A DNA stretch of 64,000 bases from Rhizobium lusitanum. GTDB taxonomy: Bacteria; Pseudomonadota; Alphaproteobacteria; Rhizobiales; Rhizobiaceae. The position numbers and the translations under genes were made by a program. The notes below the pieces were generated by a model. The model did no database searches. It was given only the letters and a program-made list of their open reading frames with translations, and was not told where the DNA came from. Of this stretch, positions 17,538 to 27,731 are shown piece by piece; within the stretch, counting starts at the first letter, position 1, and each line of letters begins with the position of its first letter. The DNA lies in NCBI RefSeq assembly GCF_014189535.1, contig NZ_CP050307.1, forward strand, positions 1,116,001-1,180,000, in the 5' to 3' direction.

Positions 17538-18449
17538 ATGCGCCGCAGCCTGGTTCCGGACATCGCCAATCTTCAGGCTTTCGAATGTGCCGCACGGCAT
17601 GGCAATTTCACCCGGGCGGCCGAAGAACTGAACCTCACTCAAAGTGCCGTCAGCCGGCAGATCCATGCGCTGGAAGAGCAAACCGGCCTGCTGCTCTTCG
17701 AGCGCGTACGCCGACGCGTCATTCTTTCCGAGCCAGGAAAACGCCTGCTATCCGAGGTGCGGCGCCTGCTTGCTCAGTCGGAACAGCTGATGATGCGGGC
17801 AGTCGCCTCGGCGGACAAGGACGAGTCGCTCAACATCGCAACGCTTCCGACCTTCGGCGCGCGCTGGCTTATGCCGCGCTTGCCCGATTTCCTGACCAGC
17901 CATCCCTCGCTGGCATTGACGGTGGGTTCGCGCTCAGAACCCTTCGATTTCGATCAGGAGGATTTCGACCTCGCCATCCATTATGGCCAACCGAGTTGGG
18001 CGAAGGCGACATCGACCTTCCTCTACAGCGAACTCGTACTGCCCGTCGCAAGCCGGAAAGTGGTCGAAAAATTGCAAGCGCAAACCCCGGCGGATCTTGC
18101 CGATGCGCCGCTGCTCCATCTTACCACTCGCCCGCGTCTCTGGTCGCAATGGCTTGAAGCCAATGGGGTGACGCCAGACAACGGCTTTCGCGGTAACCGC
18201 TTCGACCAGTTTTCGATGATCATCGGCGCGGCACTCGCCGACATAGGGGTCGCACTCCTTCCCTCCCACCTGATTGAGGAAGAGGTTCGCGCGGACGCGC
18301 TAGTGCCGGTCTTCGATCTGCCGATGGCCACCGAATTCAGCTACTACGTTGTGCTGCCCGAAGGCCGCCAGAGCAATGGAGTGGCGAACGCCTTCAAGGA
18401 TTGGCTGATCAGCCAAGCCAACACTGCTACAGAAGCGCTTACTGGTTGA
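17538..18449 (+). CDS. LysR-family regulator (GcvA-like), divergent from hglS
   Basis: A LysR regulator of about 303 residues. It has the HTH LVPDIANLQAFECAARHGNFTR / AAEELNLTQSAVSRQIHALE and a GcvA-type effector domain (NIATLPTFGARWLMPRLPDFL, SMIIGAALADIGVALLP). Two in-frame ATGs compete: 17532, which touches AGGA directly, and 17538, which is six bases from it; the latter has the better spacing. Its divergent arrangement with the DUF1338 gene suggests it senses 2-oxoadipate or another lysine breakdown product. Confidence 0.9.
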   Translation: MRRSLVPDIANLQAFECAARHGNFTRAAEELNLTQSAVSRQIHALEEQTGLLLFERVRRRVILSEPGKRLLSEVRRLLAQSEQLMMRAVASADKDESLNIATLPTFGARWLMPRLPDFLTSHPSLALTVGSRSEPFDFDQEDFDLAIHYGQPSWAKATSTFLYSELVLPVASRKVVEKLQAQTPADLADAPLLHLTTRPRLWSQWLEANGVTPDNGFRGNRFDQFSMIIGAALADIGVALLPSHLIEEEVRADALVPVFDLPMATEFSYYVVLPEGRQSNGVANAFKDWLISQANTATEALTG

Positions 18450-18462
18450 GCAGAACTCCCGA

Positions 18463-19461
18463 TCAAACAGCCTTGCGGCGCGGCGAGCGGGCCATCAGCC
18501 GGGCATAGGCAATCGCCGAAAGCATATTCACATGATTGGCCTTGCCGGTTCCGGCTATGTCAAACGCCGTGCCATGATCGACAGATACGCGATCGATCGG
18601 CAGGCCCAACGATACGTTGACGGCGGTCTCGAAGGCGACGAGCTTGATCGGGATATGGCCCTGATCATGATACTGCGCGATAACGAGGTCGAAAGCGCCA
18701 TTATAGGCGCGGGCAAATACCGTATCGGCCGAAATCGGACCTACGACATCGATCCCCTTCGCCCTCGCCCGCTCGACGGCCGGCGCCAAAAACTCAATGT
18801 CCTCGGTTCCGAACAGGCCGTTTTCGCCGCAATGCGGATTGAGGCCGGCAACGGCGATGCGCGCCGTCTTGCCGAGCCGCAGGAAGTGATTGTGCCCGGC
18901 CTCGATGGTCGCCAACACGCGCTCCGTTCTCGCCCGCTCGATTGCGCCCTTGAGAGAGACGTGCGTCGAGACATGAATGGTGTTCAGCCGCTCCGAGGCC
19001 AGCAGCATGAACGAGCTTTTCGAACCCGTCAGATGCGCCAGCAAGCCTGTGTGGCCGTCGAAATGATGGCCGGCGAGGTTCATCGCTTCCTTGTTGATCG
19101 GTGCCGTGACGATGACGTCGGCCGCGCCCGACATGGCGAGATCGACGGCACGGCTGATATAGCGCACCGAGGCGTCGCCGGCGACCGGACTGACCTTGCC
19201 GATTTCGGGCAAAGGCGCGCCGAGCTCCACCTCATCAACAGCGATCCGGCCTGGGCCCGCGATATCGGCGGGCGCAAACACCAGCCCTGTCGCAGCAACG
19301 CGATCGGCGCGCTCAAGCGCTTCGATATTGCCGACGATCACGAAATCGCGGCGTTCTTCCTCCGGCATCGCCGCCAGCGCCTTGACGATCACTTCCGGGC
19401 CGACGCCTGCGGGATCGCCCAAGGTCACCGCGACTTTCGCATTCCTGTCCATCAGTCCCAT
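18463..19461 (-). CDS. pdxA2: PdxA2-type dehydrogenase (4-phosphoerythronate/threonate or 4-hydroxythreonine-4-phosphate family)
   Basis: A 332-residue member of the PdxA family. Motifs: [18 protein letters not shown] at the N-terminus, [14 protein letters not shown] [25 protein letters not shown] with metal His, [27 protein letters not shown] with the second metal His, and [16 protein letters not shown]. Classical PdxA makes pyridoxine, but PdxA2 paralogues oxidise and decarboxylate four-carbon acid 4-phosphates to dihydroxyacetone phosphate and sit with DUF1537 kinases. A DUF1537 kinase is encoded at 28720-29781 in the same regulon, favouring PdxA2. The start could also be the ATG at 19452. 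Confidence 0.85.
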   Translation of the reverse strand: MGLMDRNAKVAVTLGDPAGVGPEVIVKALAAMPEEERRDFVIVGNIEALERADRVAATGLVFAPADIAGPGRIAVDEVELGAPLPEIGKVSPVAGDASVRYISRAVDLAMSGAADVIVTAPINKEAMNLAGHHFDGHTGLLAHLTGSKSSFMLLASERLNTIHVSTHVSLKGAIERARTERVLATIEAGHNHFLRLGKTARIAVAGLNPHCGENGLFGTEDIEFLAPAVERARAKGIDVVGPISADTVFARAYNGAFDLVIAQYHDQGHIPIKLVAFETAVNVSLGLPIDRVSVDHGTAFDIAGTGKANHVNMLSAIAYARLMARSPRRKAV

Positions 19462-19479
19462 TCCCTTTCGGCGGCGCGC

Positions 19480-20613
19480 TCAGAAAGCGGCTTCGTAGAT
19501 CGCGCGAATATCGGCGCGCGACAGATCACGCGGATTATTATCGAGCAGCCGACGGATGGCAAAGGCATCATCCGCCATGGCATCGAGATCATCTTTCGGG
19601 ACGCCGAGGCCAGAGAGCGTCATGTCTATGCCAAGCTCGGCGCAGAAGGCATAGGCGGCATCAAAGACCGACTGAATGCTGTCCGAAGCCCCGCGACCGA
19701 GCGCATCCATGACCACCTTCGTCTTCTCCGGAACGGACGGCGTATTGAAGGCGAACACATGCGGAAAGATCAGCGCATTCGCCGCCCCATGGGCGACATG
19801 CCAGCGCGTGCCGAGCGGATAGGCCAGCGCATGACCGCCGGCGGTATTGACCGGACCTAGGCAGAAGCCGCCGTAGAGGGATGCCAGCGACAGGCCGGCG
19901 CGCGCCTCGGCATCGGAACCATCCTTGACCGCCCGCGCCAGATATTTGCCGACGAGCCGGGTTCCCTCGATCGCGTAGAGATCGACCATCGGATGCGCCT
20001 TGCGATTGGTGAAGGCCTCGACGCAATGGGCCATGGCATCGACGCCGGTCGCCGCGGTGATGCGCGCCGGAACCGTAAAGGTCAGAGCCGGATCGATGAC
20101 GGCGATATCAGCCAGCATATGCAGGCTCTCGACAGCGAGCTTGGCCTTGGTGTTGGGGTCTGTGACCAGCGCACGAATGCCGGCCTCGCTGCCGGTGCCG
20201 GAGGTCGTCGGCACCTGCGCCAGCGCGACACGGCGCGGGCCTTTAACCTTGTTCGGACCAACAACCTCCTGCAGGGTCTGCGACGAGCCAGCGAGAACAG
20301 CGGCGAGCTTGGCGAGATCCATGGCGCTACCGCCACCGAAACCCACCACGAGATCGGCATCGGCCGCATTTGCCGCAGCAAGTACCTTGTCGAGATTGGC
20401 GGTGTCCGGCTCCGGCGTCACATCGGCAAAGATGGTGACGTCGCCTTGCAAAGCGAGAACATCGACGCGCTGCGCATTGAACGCATCGGAGATAACGAGA
20501 ATGCGGCCATAGCCTTTTTCGCTCGCCCATTTGCCAAGGCGCTCCGCCGTCCCCACACCGAACTCGATCAGATGCGGCCGGACGATTGTTATAGGCGAAT
20601 CCAAGCTGACCAC
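19480..20613 (-). CDS. Iron-containing alcohol dehydrogenase (maleylacetate-reductase-like)
   Basis: A 377-residue group III alcohol dehydrogenase. NAD-binding motif VVGFGGGSAMDLAKL and VPTTSGTGSEAG are clear. Metal-binding His residues appear in ATGVDAMAHCVEAF, NTAGGHALAYPLG and VAHGAANALIFPHV. I place the start at the GTG (rc of 20611-20613), which has GGAGGA eight bases upstream; the open frame continues to 20877 but that part overlaps the neighbouring gene. It follows the sialidase-like gene and precedes pdxA2 (18 bases). It probably oxidises or reduces a hydroxy-acid or aldehyde intermediate. Confidence 0.88.
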   Translation of the reverse strand: MVSLDSPITIVRPHLIEFGVGTAERLGKWASEKGYGRILVISDAFNAQRVDVLALQGDVTIFADVTPEPDTANLDKVLAAANAADADLVVGFGGGSAMDLAKLAAVLAGSSQTLQEVVGPNKVKGPRRVALAQVPTTSGTGSEAGIRALVTDPNTKAKLAVESLHMLADIAVIDPALTFTVPARITAATGVDAMAHCVEAFTNRKAHPMVDLYAIEGTRLVGKYLARAVKDGSDAEARAGLSLASLYGGFCLGPVNTAGGHALAYPLGTRWHVAHGAANALIFPHVFAFNTPSVPEKTKVVMDALGRGASDSIQSVFDAAYAFCAELGIDMTLSGLGVPKDDLDAMADDAFAIRRLLDNNPRDLSRADIRAIYEAAF

Positions 20614-20668
20614 CGGACTGCTCCTCCCTGTGGATGCCTCGGCATCCAGCTGTCGCGTAGATGTAAAT

Positions 20669-20679
20669 TTGTTATACAA
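20669..20679. promoter_or_regulatory. Candidate FadR-type GntR operator before the alcohol dehydrogenase gene
   Basis: TTGTTATACAA fits the FadR-subfamily consensus TnGTnnnACnA and lies 55 bases upstream of the GTG start. The right half (ACAATACG) shares CAATA(C/T)G with the palindrome at 22901-22920. The FadR/FCD-type regulator encoded at 29800-30570 is the natural candidate to bind it. This is inference from motif and position. Confidence 0.4.
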
Positions 20680-20726
20680 TACGGCTTTACTTGGCAAGCA
20701 CCCGCTCCCGGCAAGCCGATCGGCAT

Positions 20727-21914
20727 TCATCCGATCGCCTCGGGCGACAGCCGCGCATATTTGATGGTCCGGCGATAATAGGTGTAGGCGATATGCACCA
20801 CGCCATCCGCCCCCTGCACGATCGACGGATAGGAAAATTCGCGGTTGAGCGAATCCTTCGAATTGTTGCTGAGGCAATAACCATCGCCAGTATCGAGATC
20901 GATCCGGCGCGGGAAGCTCGCTCCGCCATCACTCGAAAAGGCAAGGCTGAGCGGTGCGCGCGGCACACCCCAGACCGCCTTTCGCCGTTCAGGCGTCCGC
21001 TCTGGCGCGACTCCGACTTCCTCATCGCCCTCGATCTCATCATAGAGCGACAGGCGCCTGGCATCCGACATCAGCGCGTTGGAATGGTTATAAACCATTG
21101 CTATGTCATTATTTTTCAGCTTTACGGCCTGGATGGAAGAATTGTTGTTCGGCAGGTCTACCGGTTGCGGCACGCTCCAGCTCTCCCCACCATCCGTCGA
21201 GCGGCTGGCAAGCACGGACTGGGCAAAGCGGTTGCGATAGAAGGCAACGAGATTGTTGCCCTCGAGCGGAACGATGTTCATGTGAACAGCTCCGAGACTG
21301 TCCGGCACCGGCGTCATAGCCCAACTCTTACCCTGGTCATGCGAGATCAGCACGCCGGCCGTATCCGCATCGCCGGTCCAGCGCTCGCCGGGCAATCCGA
21401 CGCAGCGAAAGACCGGGAGCAACCACGCGCCGCGGCCGTTCACGACAATTGGCTGACGGACAAACGTGCCCGGGAGATCGCAGAGCACACGGACCTCGCC
21501 GAACGTCTTGCCGCCATCCGCCGAGATCCGGCATTTGACAACAGACCCATCCTGATTTCCCGAGGTCTGCGAGGTATAGAGAAGCCAGACATGCCCGTTA
21601 GGAGCATTGAAAATCAACGGGTTCTGCTCTGATTTGGCTGGATCGTCGGACATTTTCTCCGGTGCCGACCAGCGCGTTGCACCGGGGGAAAGGTGCGACA
21701 TGTAAATAGAGATGTCGCCCATGCCCTCCATCGTACCTCCAAACCACACGCAGGTGAGCGTCCCATCGGGAAGAAAAGCGAGATTGGCGGCGTGATTTTG
21801 AATGCAGGGAGAGGGCAGATAGGCATCCCCTCGTCCCTTCTCCAAGGAGTTGGCAAGGATCTCGCCCGTCATCAGCGCCGGTACGGCATCCGGTTGCAAA
21901 CCCGAGAAGGTCAT
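20727..21914 (-). CDS. Sialidase-fold (BNR/Asp-box) protein without signal peptide
   Basis: A 395-residue six-bladed propeller of the sialidase/BNR_2 family. Asp-boxes are visible as SADGGKTF, SHDQGKSW, STDGGESW and SSDGGASF. The N-terminus (MTFSGLQPDAVPALMTGEIL) has no export signal, so it should be cytoplasmic. Arg residues such as FVRQPIV and EFSYPSIV may line the central pocket, but a full sialidase triad of arginines is not obvious by eye. It lies between a DapA-type aldolase gene (11 bases upstream) and an iron alcohol dehydrogenase. It may be a glycosidase or lyase on an imported conjugate rather than a true sialidase. Confidence 0.75.
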   Translation of the reverse strand: MTFSGLQPDAVPALMTGEILANSLEKGRGDAYLPSPCIQNHAANLAFLPDGTLTCVWFGGTMEGMGDISIYMSHLSPGATRWSAPEKMSDDPAKSEQNPLIFNAPNGHVWLLYTSQTSGNQDGSVVKCRISADGGKTFGEVRVLCDLPGTFVRQPIVVNGRGAWLLPVFRCVGLPGERWTGDADTAGVLISHDQGKSWAMTPVPDSLGAVHMNIVPLEGNNLVAFYRNRFAQSVLASRSTDGGESWSVPQPVDLPNNNSSIQAVKLKNNDIAMVYNHSNALMSDARRLSLYDEIEGDEEVGVAPERTPERRKAVWGVPRAPLSLAFSSDGGASFPRRIDLDTGDGYCLSNNSKDSLNREFSYPSIVQGADGVVHIAYTYYRRTIKYARLSPEAIG

Positions 21915-21925
21915 GATCGCTCTCC

Positions 21926-22831
21926 TTATGGCAGCTTGGCGTAGGCGTCGGAAAGTGCTGCATGATCCGCATCGCTGAGCGGCATCAGCGGCGCGCGCGT
22001 TCGCCTCCAGGCTGGATTGCCGGTCTTCAGCCCGATCATGGCCTTGATTGTCGGGATCTGCACATAGGAGTTGGACAGTGTGCGATAGGCGTTGATGCGC
22101 GCCTGCGCCGCATCGACATCGGCGGCACGCGTCTCGTCATGGACCTTATCGTAAACAATACGCAGCGAATCCGCGACCAGATTGGACGTGGCGGTGATGC
22201 AGCCGGCACCTCCGGCTTTCAGCAGCGGCAGCAACAACGGGTCGGCGCCTGCAAGGACGGAGAAGCCGGGATAGGCAGCTATGATCGCCTGCATATTATT
22301 GAAATCGCCCGCAGATTCCTTGATGCCGACGACGGTGTCGCCAAACGCCTCGATCAGGCGGCCGATCAGTGGCACGGAGAGCGGGACGCCGGAGACCTGG
22401 GGTATATGATAGAGGATGACCTGCAAGCGAGGATCCGCGACCGTCTCAAGCACCTGCGTATAGGCAGCAAAAAGCCCTTCGTCGGAAACGCCTTTGTAGT
22501 AGAATGGCGGCAGCATCACCACCTTGGTGACGCCGAGCGAAAGCGCATGCCTGGTCAGTTCCACCGTTTCCGGAATGGCCGTCACGCCGGTGCCCGGAAG
22601 CAGCCGATCGGCCGGAATTCCTGCCTTCAGCGCCGCTTCAAGGATTGCACGGCGCTCGCTTGACGAGAAGGAATTCGCCTCGCCGGTCGTGCCGAGAAGC
22701 GCCACGCCATGACAGCCCTCATCAAGGAGACGCTGGCAATGTTCGGTGAATAATCCCAGATCCGGACTGCCATCGGCATTCAACGGCGTTGCGGCCGCGC
22801 TGAATACGCCTGTAATCTTGTGATTGCTCAT
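21926..22831 (-). CDS. DapA-family (dihydrodipicolinate synthase/N-acetylneuraminate lyase) aldolase
   Basis: A 301-residue class I aldolase TIM barrel. Motifs: VFSAAATPLNADGSPD, GVALLGTTGEANSFSSSER (the GTTGE pyruvate-binding motif), VMLPPFYYKGVSDEGL with HIPQVSGVPLS, and the Schiff-base lysine in VVGIKESAGDFNNM. The family includes DHDPS, sialate lyase and 2-keto-3-deoxy acid aldolases or dehydratases. True DHDPS is unlikely because the gene sits in a catabolic operon. It is the first gene of the minus-strand arm, divergent from the transporter operon, and probably cleaves or dehydrates a keto-acid sugar. Confidence 0.88.
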   Translation of the reverse strand: MSNHKITGVFSAAATPLNADGSPDLGLFTEHCQRLLDEGCHGVALLGTTGEANSFSSSERRAILEAALKAGIPADRLLPGTGVTAIPETVELTRHALSLGVTKVVMLPPFYYKGVSDEGLFAAYTQVLETVADPRLQVILYHIPQVSGVPLSVPLIGRLIEAFGDTVVGIKESAGDFNNMQAIIAAYPGFSVLAGADPLLLPLLKAGGAGCITATSNLVADSLRIVYDKVHDETRAADVDAAQARINAYRTLSNSYVQIPTIKAMIGLKTGNPAWRRTRAPLMPLSDADHAALSDAYAKLP

Positions 22832-22900
22832 ATCGTCCTCCCCGGATGAGCACAGCAGACGGCAAAGCGGTCCGCAGAATGCTGTTTAAATCGGCCCAGC

Positions 22901-22920
22901 TCATATTGTTGTCAATATGA
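22901..22920. promoter_or_regulatory. Palindromic operator candidate in the divergent promoter region
   Basis: TCATATTG-TTGT-CAATATGA is a perfect palindrome with 8-base arms, in the 287-base AT-rich region between the aldolase gene (minus) and the transporter operon (plus). It is 70 bases upstream of the aldolase start. Its position suits a repressor controlling both arms, most simply the GntR protein at 29800-30570. The binding protein is not proven. Confidence 0.5.
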
Positions 22921-23118
22921 TAATACGCACAAGATCTGGCTTCATTTTTCAAGCATCTGAAAAATAACGATAAAATTTTTCCATCGACTGAAGATGCTTC
23001 TTTGAAATTAATTTTTATTGACATATTTACATTATCGGTTGAGTGTTTGCGTCTGTCGCGACGCTCTTCGGGAGAGAGACATTAGAGGCGTCACGGGTTC
23101 TGTTTTTGGGAGGAACGG

Positions 23119-24759
23119 ATGACTGAGCGGAATACTGCGCCAAAGACGCAGGTGTCGCGCCGCGACGCATTGAAGCTAGGCCTTGCAGCCGGGGTCGGAC
23201 TCACGATTTTCGGGATGAATGCGCGCATCGTGCTTGCCGATGAAGGTCAAGTGCTGAAGGTCGCCAATCCCGCCTTCGACCAGGATTGGTCGCCGTTGCG
23301 CGGCGGCGGCAGAACCTTCCGCTGGAACTCGATTTGGTGGGCGTCGCCGATGTATTTCGACAGCGACGGCAAGATCCAGCCATACGTCTTCACCAATTGG
23401 GAGACGTCCGACAACAAGGTCTGGACCTTCAAGATCGATGCCAAGGCTGTCTTCTCCGATGGCAACAAGATCACCTCGGCCGATATCAAGGGCTCATGGG
23501 AAGTGGCCTCCATGCCGAACACCAAAAGCCAACGAGCAGATCAGGTACTGAGCAAGGTTCAGGGCTACAAGGATATCAGCAATGGCACGGGCACGGAACT
23601 GACCGGTGTCGCGACGCCTGACGAGGGCACCGTCGTGGTCACGCTGACCGAGGTCGATCCAATCTTCTTCATGCGCCTTGCCAATCATATTGCGCCGATC
23701 ACCAAGGCGGCCCAGTCGCGCGGCAGCGATGGCGAAGAAATCATCGATTGGTACAAGCCTGAAAACAAACCTGTCTTCTCTGGCCCGTTCAAGCTCACCA
23801 GTATCGACATCGATGCCGGCAAGCTCGCCTTCGAGCCAAACGAAAATTTCTTCGGCCCGAAGCCGAAACTGGCGCGCATCGAAATTACCTCGATCGAGGA
23901 TAACGTCACCGCGACCTCGCTCATCAAATCAGGCGAATTCAATGCCCATACCGAGCTGATTACCTCGACGATCATCCAGGATCTCGGCCCCGAATTCTCC
24001 GCCGGCCCGCTTATCCCGACCAGCCAGCATTTCTGGTTCAATACGTCTCGCGCGCCGATGGACGATCCGAAGGTTCGCCAGGCGCTGATCATGGCGGTTG
24101 ACCGAGACGGCCTGTTCAAGGCCTCCTATCCGGATGGCCCACACCAAAAGGCCGAACAAATCCTCAACGCCGTGCCCGGCGCCGAAACCTCGGGCTTCGA
24201 GCCCTACCCCTACGATCCCGCCGCCGCCAAGAAGCTGCTGGCCGAATCAAGCTATGGCGGCCCCGAGCGCCTGCCCAAGATCCTGTTCGTCGGCATTTCC
24301 GCGCCAGCCATCCAGGCGGCCGCCCAGTTCATCGCCGAGCAGTGGCGCCAAAACCTCGGCATCACCGCCGTCGACATGAAGCCGCAGCAGGACTCCTATG
24401 CCGGCCCGGACCAGAACTCCGTGCAGATCTTCCGCGACGATGTCGGTACCCGCGTTCCGGATGCCGTCTCCTATCTCGCCGGCTGTATCGCCTCGACATC
24501 GTCGAACGCGTTGAACAAGCTTGGCGGATACAAGAACGACAAGGTCGATGCGGCCCTTGCCGAAGCGGCGACCAAGGCCGTTGACGATCCACAGCGCATC
24601 AAGCTTGCACAGGATGCCCAGAAGGCGTTCCGCGACGATTGGGCCTTCATTCCGTGGTATTCTCAAGCGATGTCGCGCTGGGCCACCAAGGAGGTCAAGG
24701 GCATGGACAAGAACCTCGACTGGCAGGTCGTGGCGCCCTGGGACATTTCGATCGGCTAG
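23119..24759 (+). CDS. Dipeptide/oligopeptide-type ABC substrate-binding protein (Tat-exported)
   Basis: A 546-residue family 5 solute-binding protein. The N-terminus carries a twin-arginine signal (SRRDALKLGLAAGVG, cleavage after about residue 40). Family features are VWTFKIDAKAVFSDGNKITSADIKGSWE, KPVFSGPFKLTSIDIDAG and DPKVRQALIMAVDR. GGAGGAAC lies about eight bases upstream of the ATG. It is first of a five-gene transporter operon. This family also binds opines, sugars and acid conjugates, so a peptide ligand should not be assumed; the linked kinase points to a sugar-acid compound. Confidence 0.92.
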   Translation: MTERNTAPKTQVSRRDALKLGLAAGVGLTIFGMNARIVLADEGQVLKVANPAFDQDWSPLRGGGRTFRWNSIWWASPMYFDSDGKIQPYVFTNWETSDNKVWTFKIDAKAVFSDGNKITSADIKGSWEVASMPNTKSQRADQVLSKVQGYKDISNGTGTELTGVATPDEGTVVVTLTEVDPIFFMRLANHIAPITKAAQSRGSDGEEIIDWYKPENKPVFSGPFKLTSIDIDAGKLAFEPNENFFGPKPKLARIEITSIEDNVTATSLIKSGEFNAHTELITSTIIQDLGPEFSAGPLIPTSQHFWFNTSRAPMDDPKVRQALIMAVDRDGLFKASYPDGPHQKAEQILNAVPGAETSGFEPYPYDPAAAKKLLAESSYGGPERLPKILFVGISAPAIQAAAQFIAEQWRQNLGITAVDMKPQQDSYAGPDQNSVQIFRDDVGTRVPDAVSYLAGCIASTSSNALNKLGGYKNDKVDAALAEAATKAVDDPQRIKLAQDAQKAFRDDWAFIPWYSQAMSRWATKEVKGMDKNLDWQVVAPWDISIG

Positions 24760-24805
24760 TCCGTGCTGATCGCGGACCTCTTCGACCAACAACTGGGAGG
24801 TGACC

Positions 24806-25762
24806 TTGCTACGCTACGTGCTGACCCGGTTTGCCATCTGGATTCCGTCGGTGCTGATCGTGATGCTGGCCGTCTATGCGCTGGCCTTCTACGGCGCTGG
24901 CGATCCGATCAAGCTGATCTTTCTGCGCGCACCCGGCGATGTCGCGTATAATCCGCAGCGCATCGAGGCCATCCGCGAAAGCGCCGGCCTCAACAAGCCA
25001 TTCATCGTCCAGTTCGGGCTTTACATCTGGAACCTGCTACACGGCCAATTCGGTAATTCGCTAAGCTCGGGCCGCTCCGTCTGGGCGATGGTATCGGCCG
25101 CCGCACCAGTATCCTTTCAGCTAGCGCTCTGTTCCATCATCCTGACGACGATCGTGGCCATCCCGCTCGGCATGATCGCCGCCCTCAATCAGAATACACG
25201 CATCGACTATGCGATCCTCGGCTCGGCCCTGTTTCTCTGGGCGATCCCGGCCTATGTTGCCGGCCCGCTTCTGATGGTTGGGCTGATCGTTCTTCTGCCA
25301 GGTGCCAGCGTGCCTTACGGCTGGGGCGGCATTTTCGACGTGCGCATCCTTCTGCCGCTCATCGTGCTTTCCTTCCAGCCGGTCGCCCTGATCGTGCGCC
25401 AGACGCGCGCCGCCGTCATCGAGGTCCTGTCGGAAGATTTCGTCCGCACGGCCCGCGCCAAGGGCGTGCCCGAGATCATCGTAGCACTTCGCCACATCCT
25501 GCGGCCCGTGCTGACGCCCGTTGTCACCCAGCTCGGGCTGATCATGATCACCATCGTCAACGGCGCGATCTTCGTCGAACTGGTCTTCGGCCTGCCCGGC
25601 CTCGGCCGGCTGACGGTGCAGGCGCTGATTAATTCGGATTATCCCGTCATTCTGGCGATCACGCTCATCGGATCCTTCCTGGTGATGTTCTCGAACCTTC
25701 TAGTCGACGTGCTCTATCCGCTGCTTGATCCGCGCGCCAACGATGCAAGAAGGAGCCGCTGA
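24806..25762 (+). CDS. ABC transporter permease (DppB/OppB type)
   Basis: A 318-residue inner-membrane permease starting LLRYVLTRFAIWIPSVL, with the family opening RESAGLNKPFIVQFGLYIWN and the ATPase-docking loop TRAAVIEVLSEDFVRTARAKG. GGGAGG at 24795-24800 is spaced correctly for the TTG at 24806; a GTG at 24800 overlaps the Shine-Dalgarno sequence and is less likely. It pairs with the DppC-type permease two bases downstream. Confidence 0.92.
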   Translation: MLRYVLTRFAIWIPSVLIVMLAVYALAFYGAGDPIKLIFLRAPGDVAYNPQRIEAIRESAGLNKPFIVQFGLYIWNLLHGQFGNSLSSGRSVWAMVSAAAPVSFQLALCSIILTTIVAIPLGMIAALNQNTRIDYAILGSALFLWAIPAYVAGPLLMVGLIVLLPGASVPYGWGGIFDVRILLPLIVLSFQPVALIVRQTRAAVIEVLSEDFVRTARAKGVPEIIVALRHILRPVLTPVVTQLGLIMITIVNGAIFVELVFGLPGLGRLTVQALINSDYPVILAITLIGSFLVMFSNLLVDVLYPLLDPRANDARRSR

Positions 25763-25764
25763 CC

Positions 25765-26723
25765 ATGTCCGCCGTCCCCCTCTCCCCAATCGTGAGCGAA
25801 GAAGAGCCGCCTGTCAGCCTGTGGCGCGATGCGTGGTATCGCCTGAAGCGCAACAAGCTCGCCATTTTCGGGCTGATCGTCGTTACCATCCTCACCTTCG
25901 CCGCGATCTTCGGCCCGTATCTGACGCCCTATGACTATCTAAGCCAGGACCTCCAGGCGCGAAATGCGGCCCCATCACTGCACCATCTCTTCGGCACTGA
26001 CGATCTCGGCCGTGATGTCTTCAGCCGCGTCGTCTTCGGCACGCGCACAGCCTTTCTGGTTGCGATCGTCGTCACCTTCATCGCCGTGCTGATCGGGCTG
26101 GTGCTTGGCGCCATCGCCGGCTTCTTTGGCAATCCGTTCGACCGCGCCATCATGTGGCTGACGGACATGACCATGTCGGTTCCGAACCTGCTGCTCGTCG
26201 TCGTCATCAACGCATCGCTGAAGTCGCCGATTTCGAAATGGATGGAGGCGCGCTACATGGCGACGCTCAATCCTTTCTATCGCGAGACCATATGGGTCGA
26301 TTTCATGCTGGTCTTCGGCTCAATGGCGCTGATCTCCTGGCCGCCCTATGCGCGTCTCGTTCGCGCCCAGGTGCTGTCGATCCGCAGCCGGCCCTATATT
26401 ACCGCGGCGCAGGCGCTCGGTCTTTCCAACTGGATCATCATGAAGCGCTATGTCGTTCCGAACGCGCTTGGGCCCCTCATCGTTTCCGTCAGCGCCGGGC
26501 TCGGAACCGCCATGGTGCTCGAAAGCGCCTTCAGCTTCCTCGGCATCGGTGTCAATCCGCCGACGCCAAGCTGGGGCAACATGATTTCGGACGGCCTGCG
26601 CGTCTGGCAGCACTATCCCCATCTGCTTGCCGCTCCGGCGGCCGTCCTCGGCCTTGCCTCAGTCGCCTTCAGCTTCCTCGGCGACGGCCTCAACGACGCG
26701 CTCAATCCGCGAGGCAGCAAGTG

Positions 26724-26724
<1 letters not shown>
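25765..26724 (+). CDS. ABC transporter permease (DppC/OppC type)
   Basis: A 319-residue permease with the N-terminal OppC_N helix (RLKRNKLAIFGLIVVTILTF), HLFGTDDLGRDVFSRVVFGTR, which is the DppC hallmark, and the EAA loop ARLVRAQVLSIRSRPYITAAQALG. Between helices it carries a longer periplasmic insertion (KSPISKWMEARYMATLNPFYRE). Its TGA stop overlaps the ATG of the next ATPase gene, so expression is coupled. Confidence 0.92.

Positions 26725-27727
<1,003 letters not shown>

Positions 27728-27731
<4 letters not shown>

Noticed and set aside
18532..19860. Long plus-strand frame (442 codons) opposite pdxA2 and the alcohol dehydrogenase gene
   Set aside because: It is antisense to two well-supported enzymes and its product lacks any domain pattern; typical shadow of high-GC coding.
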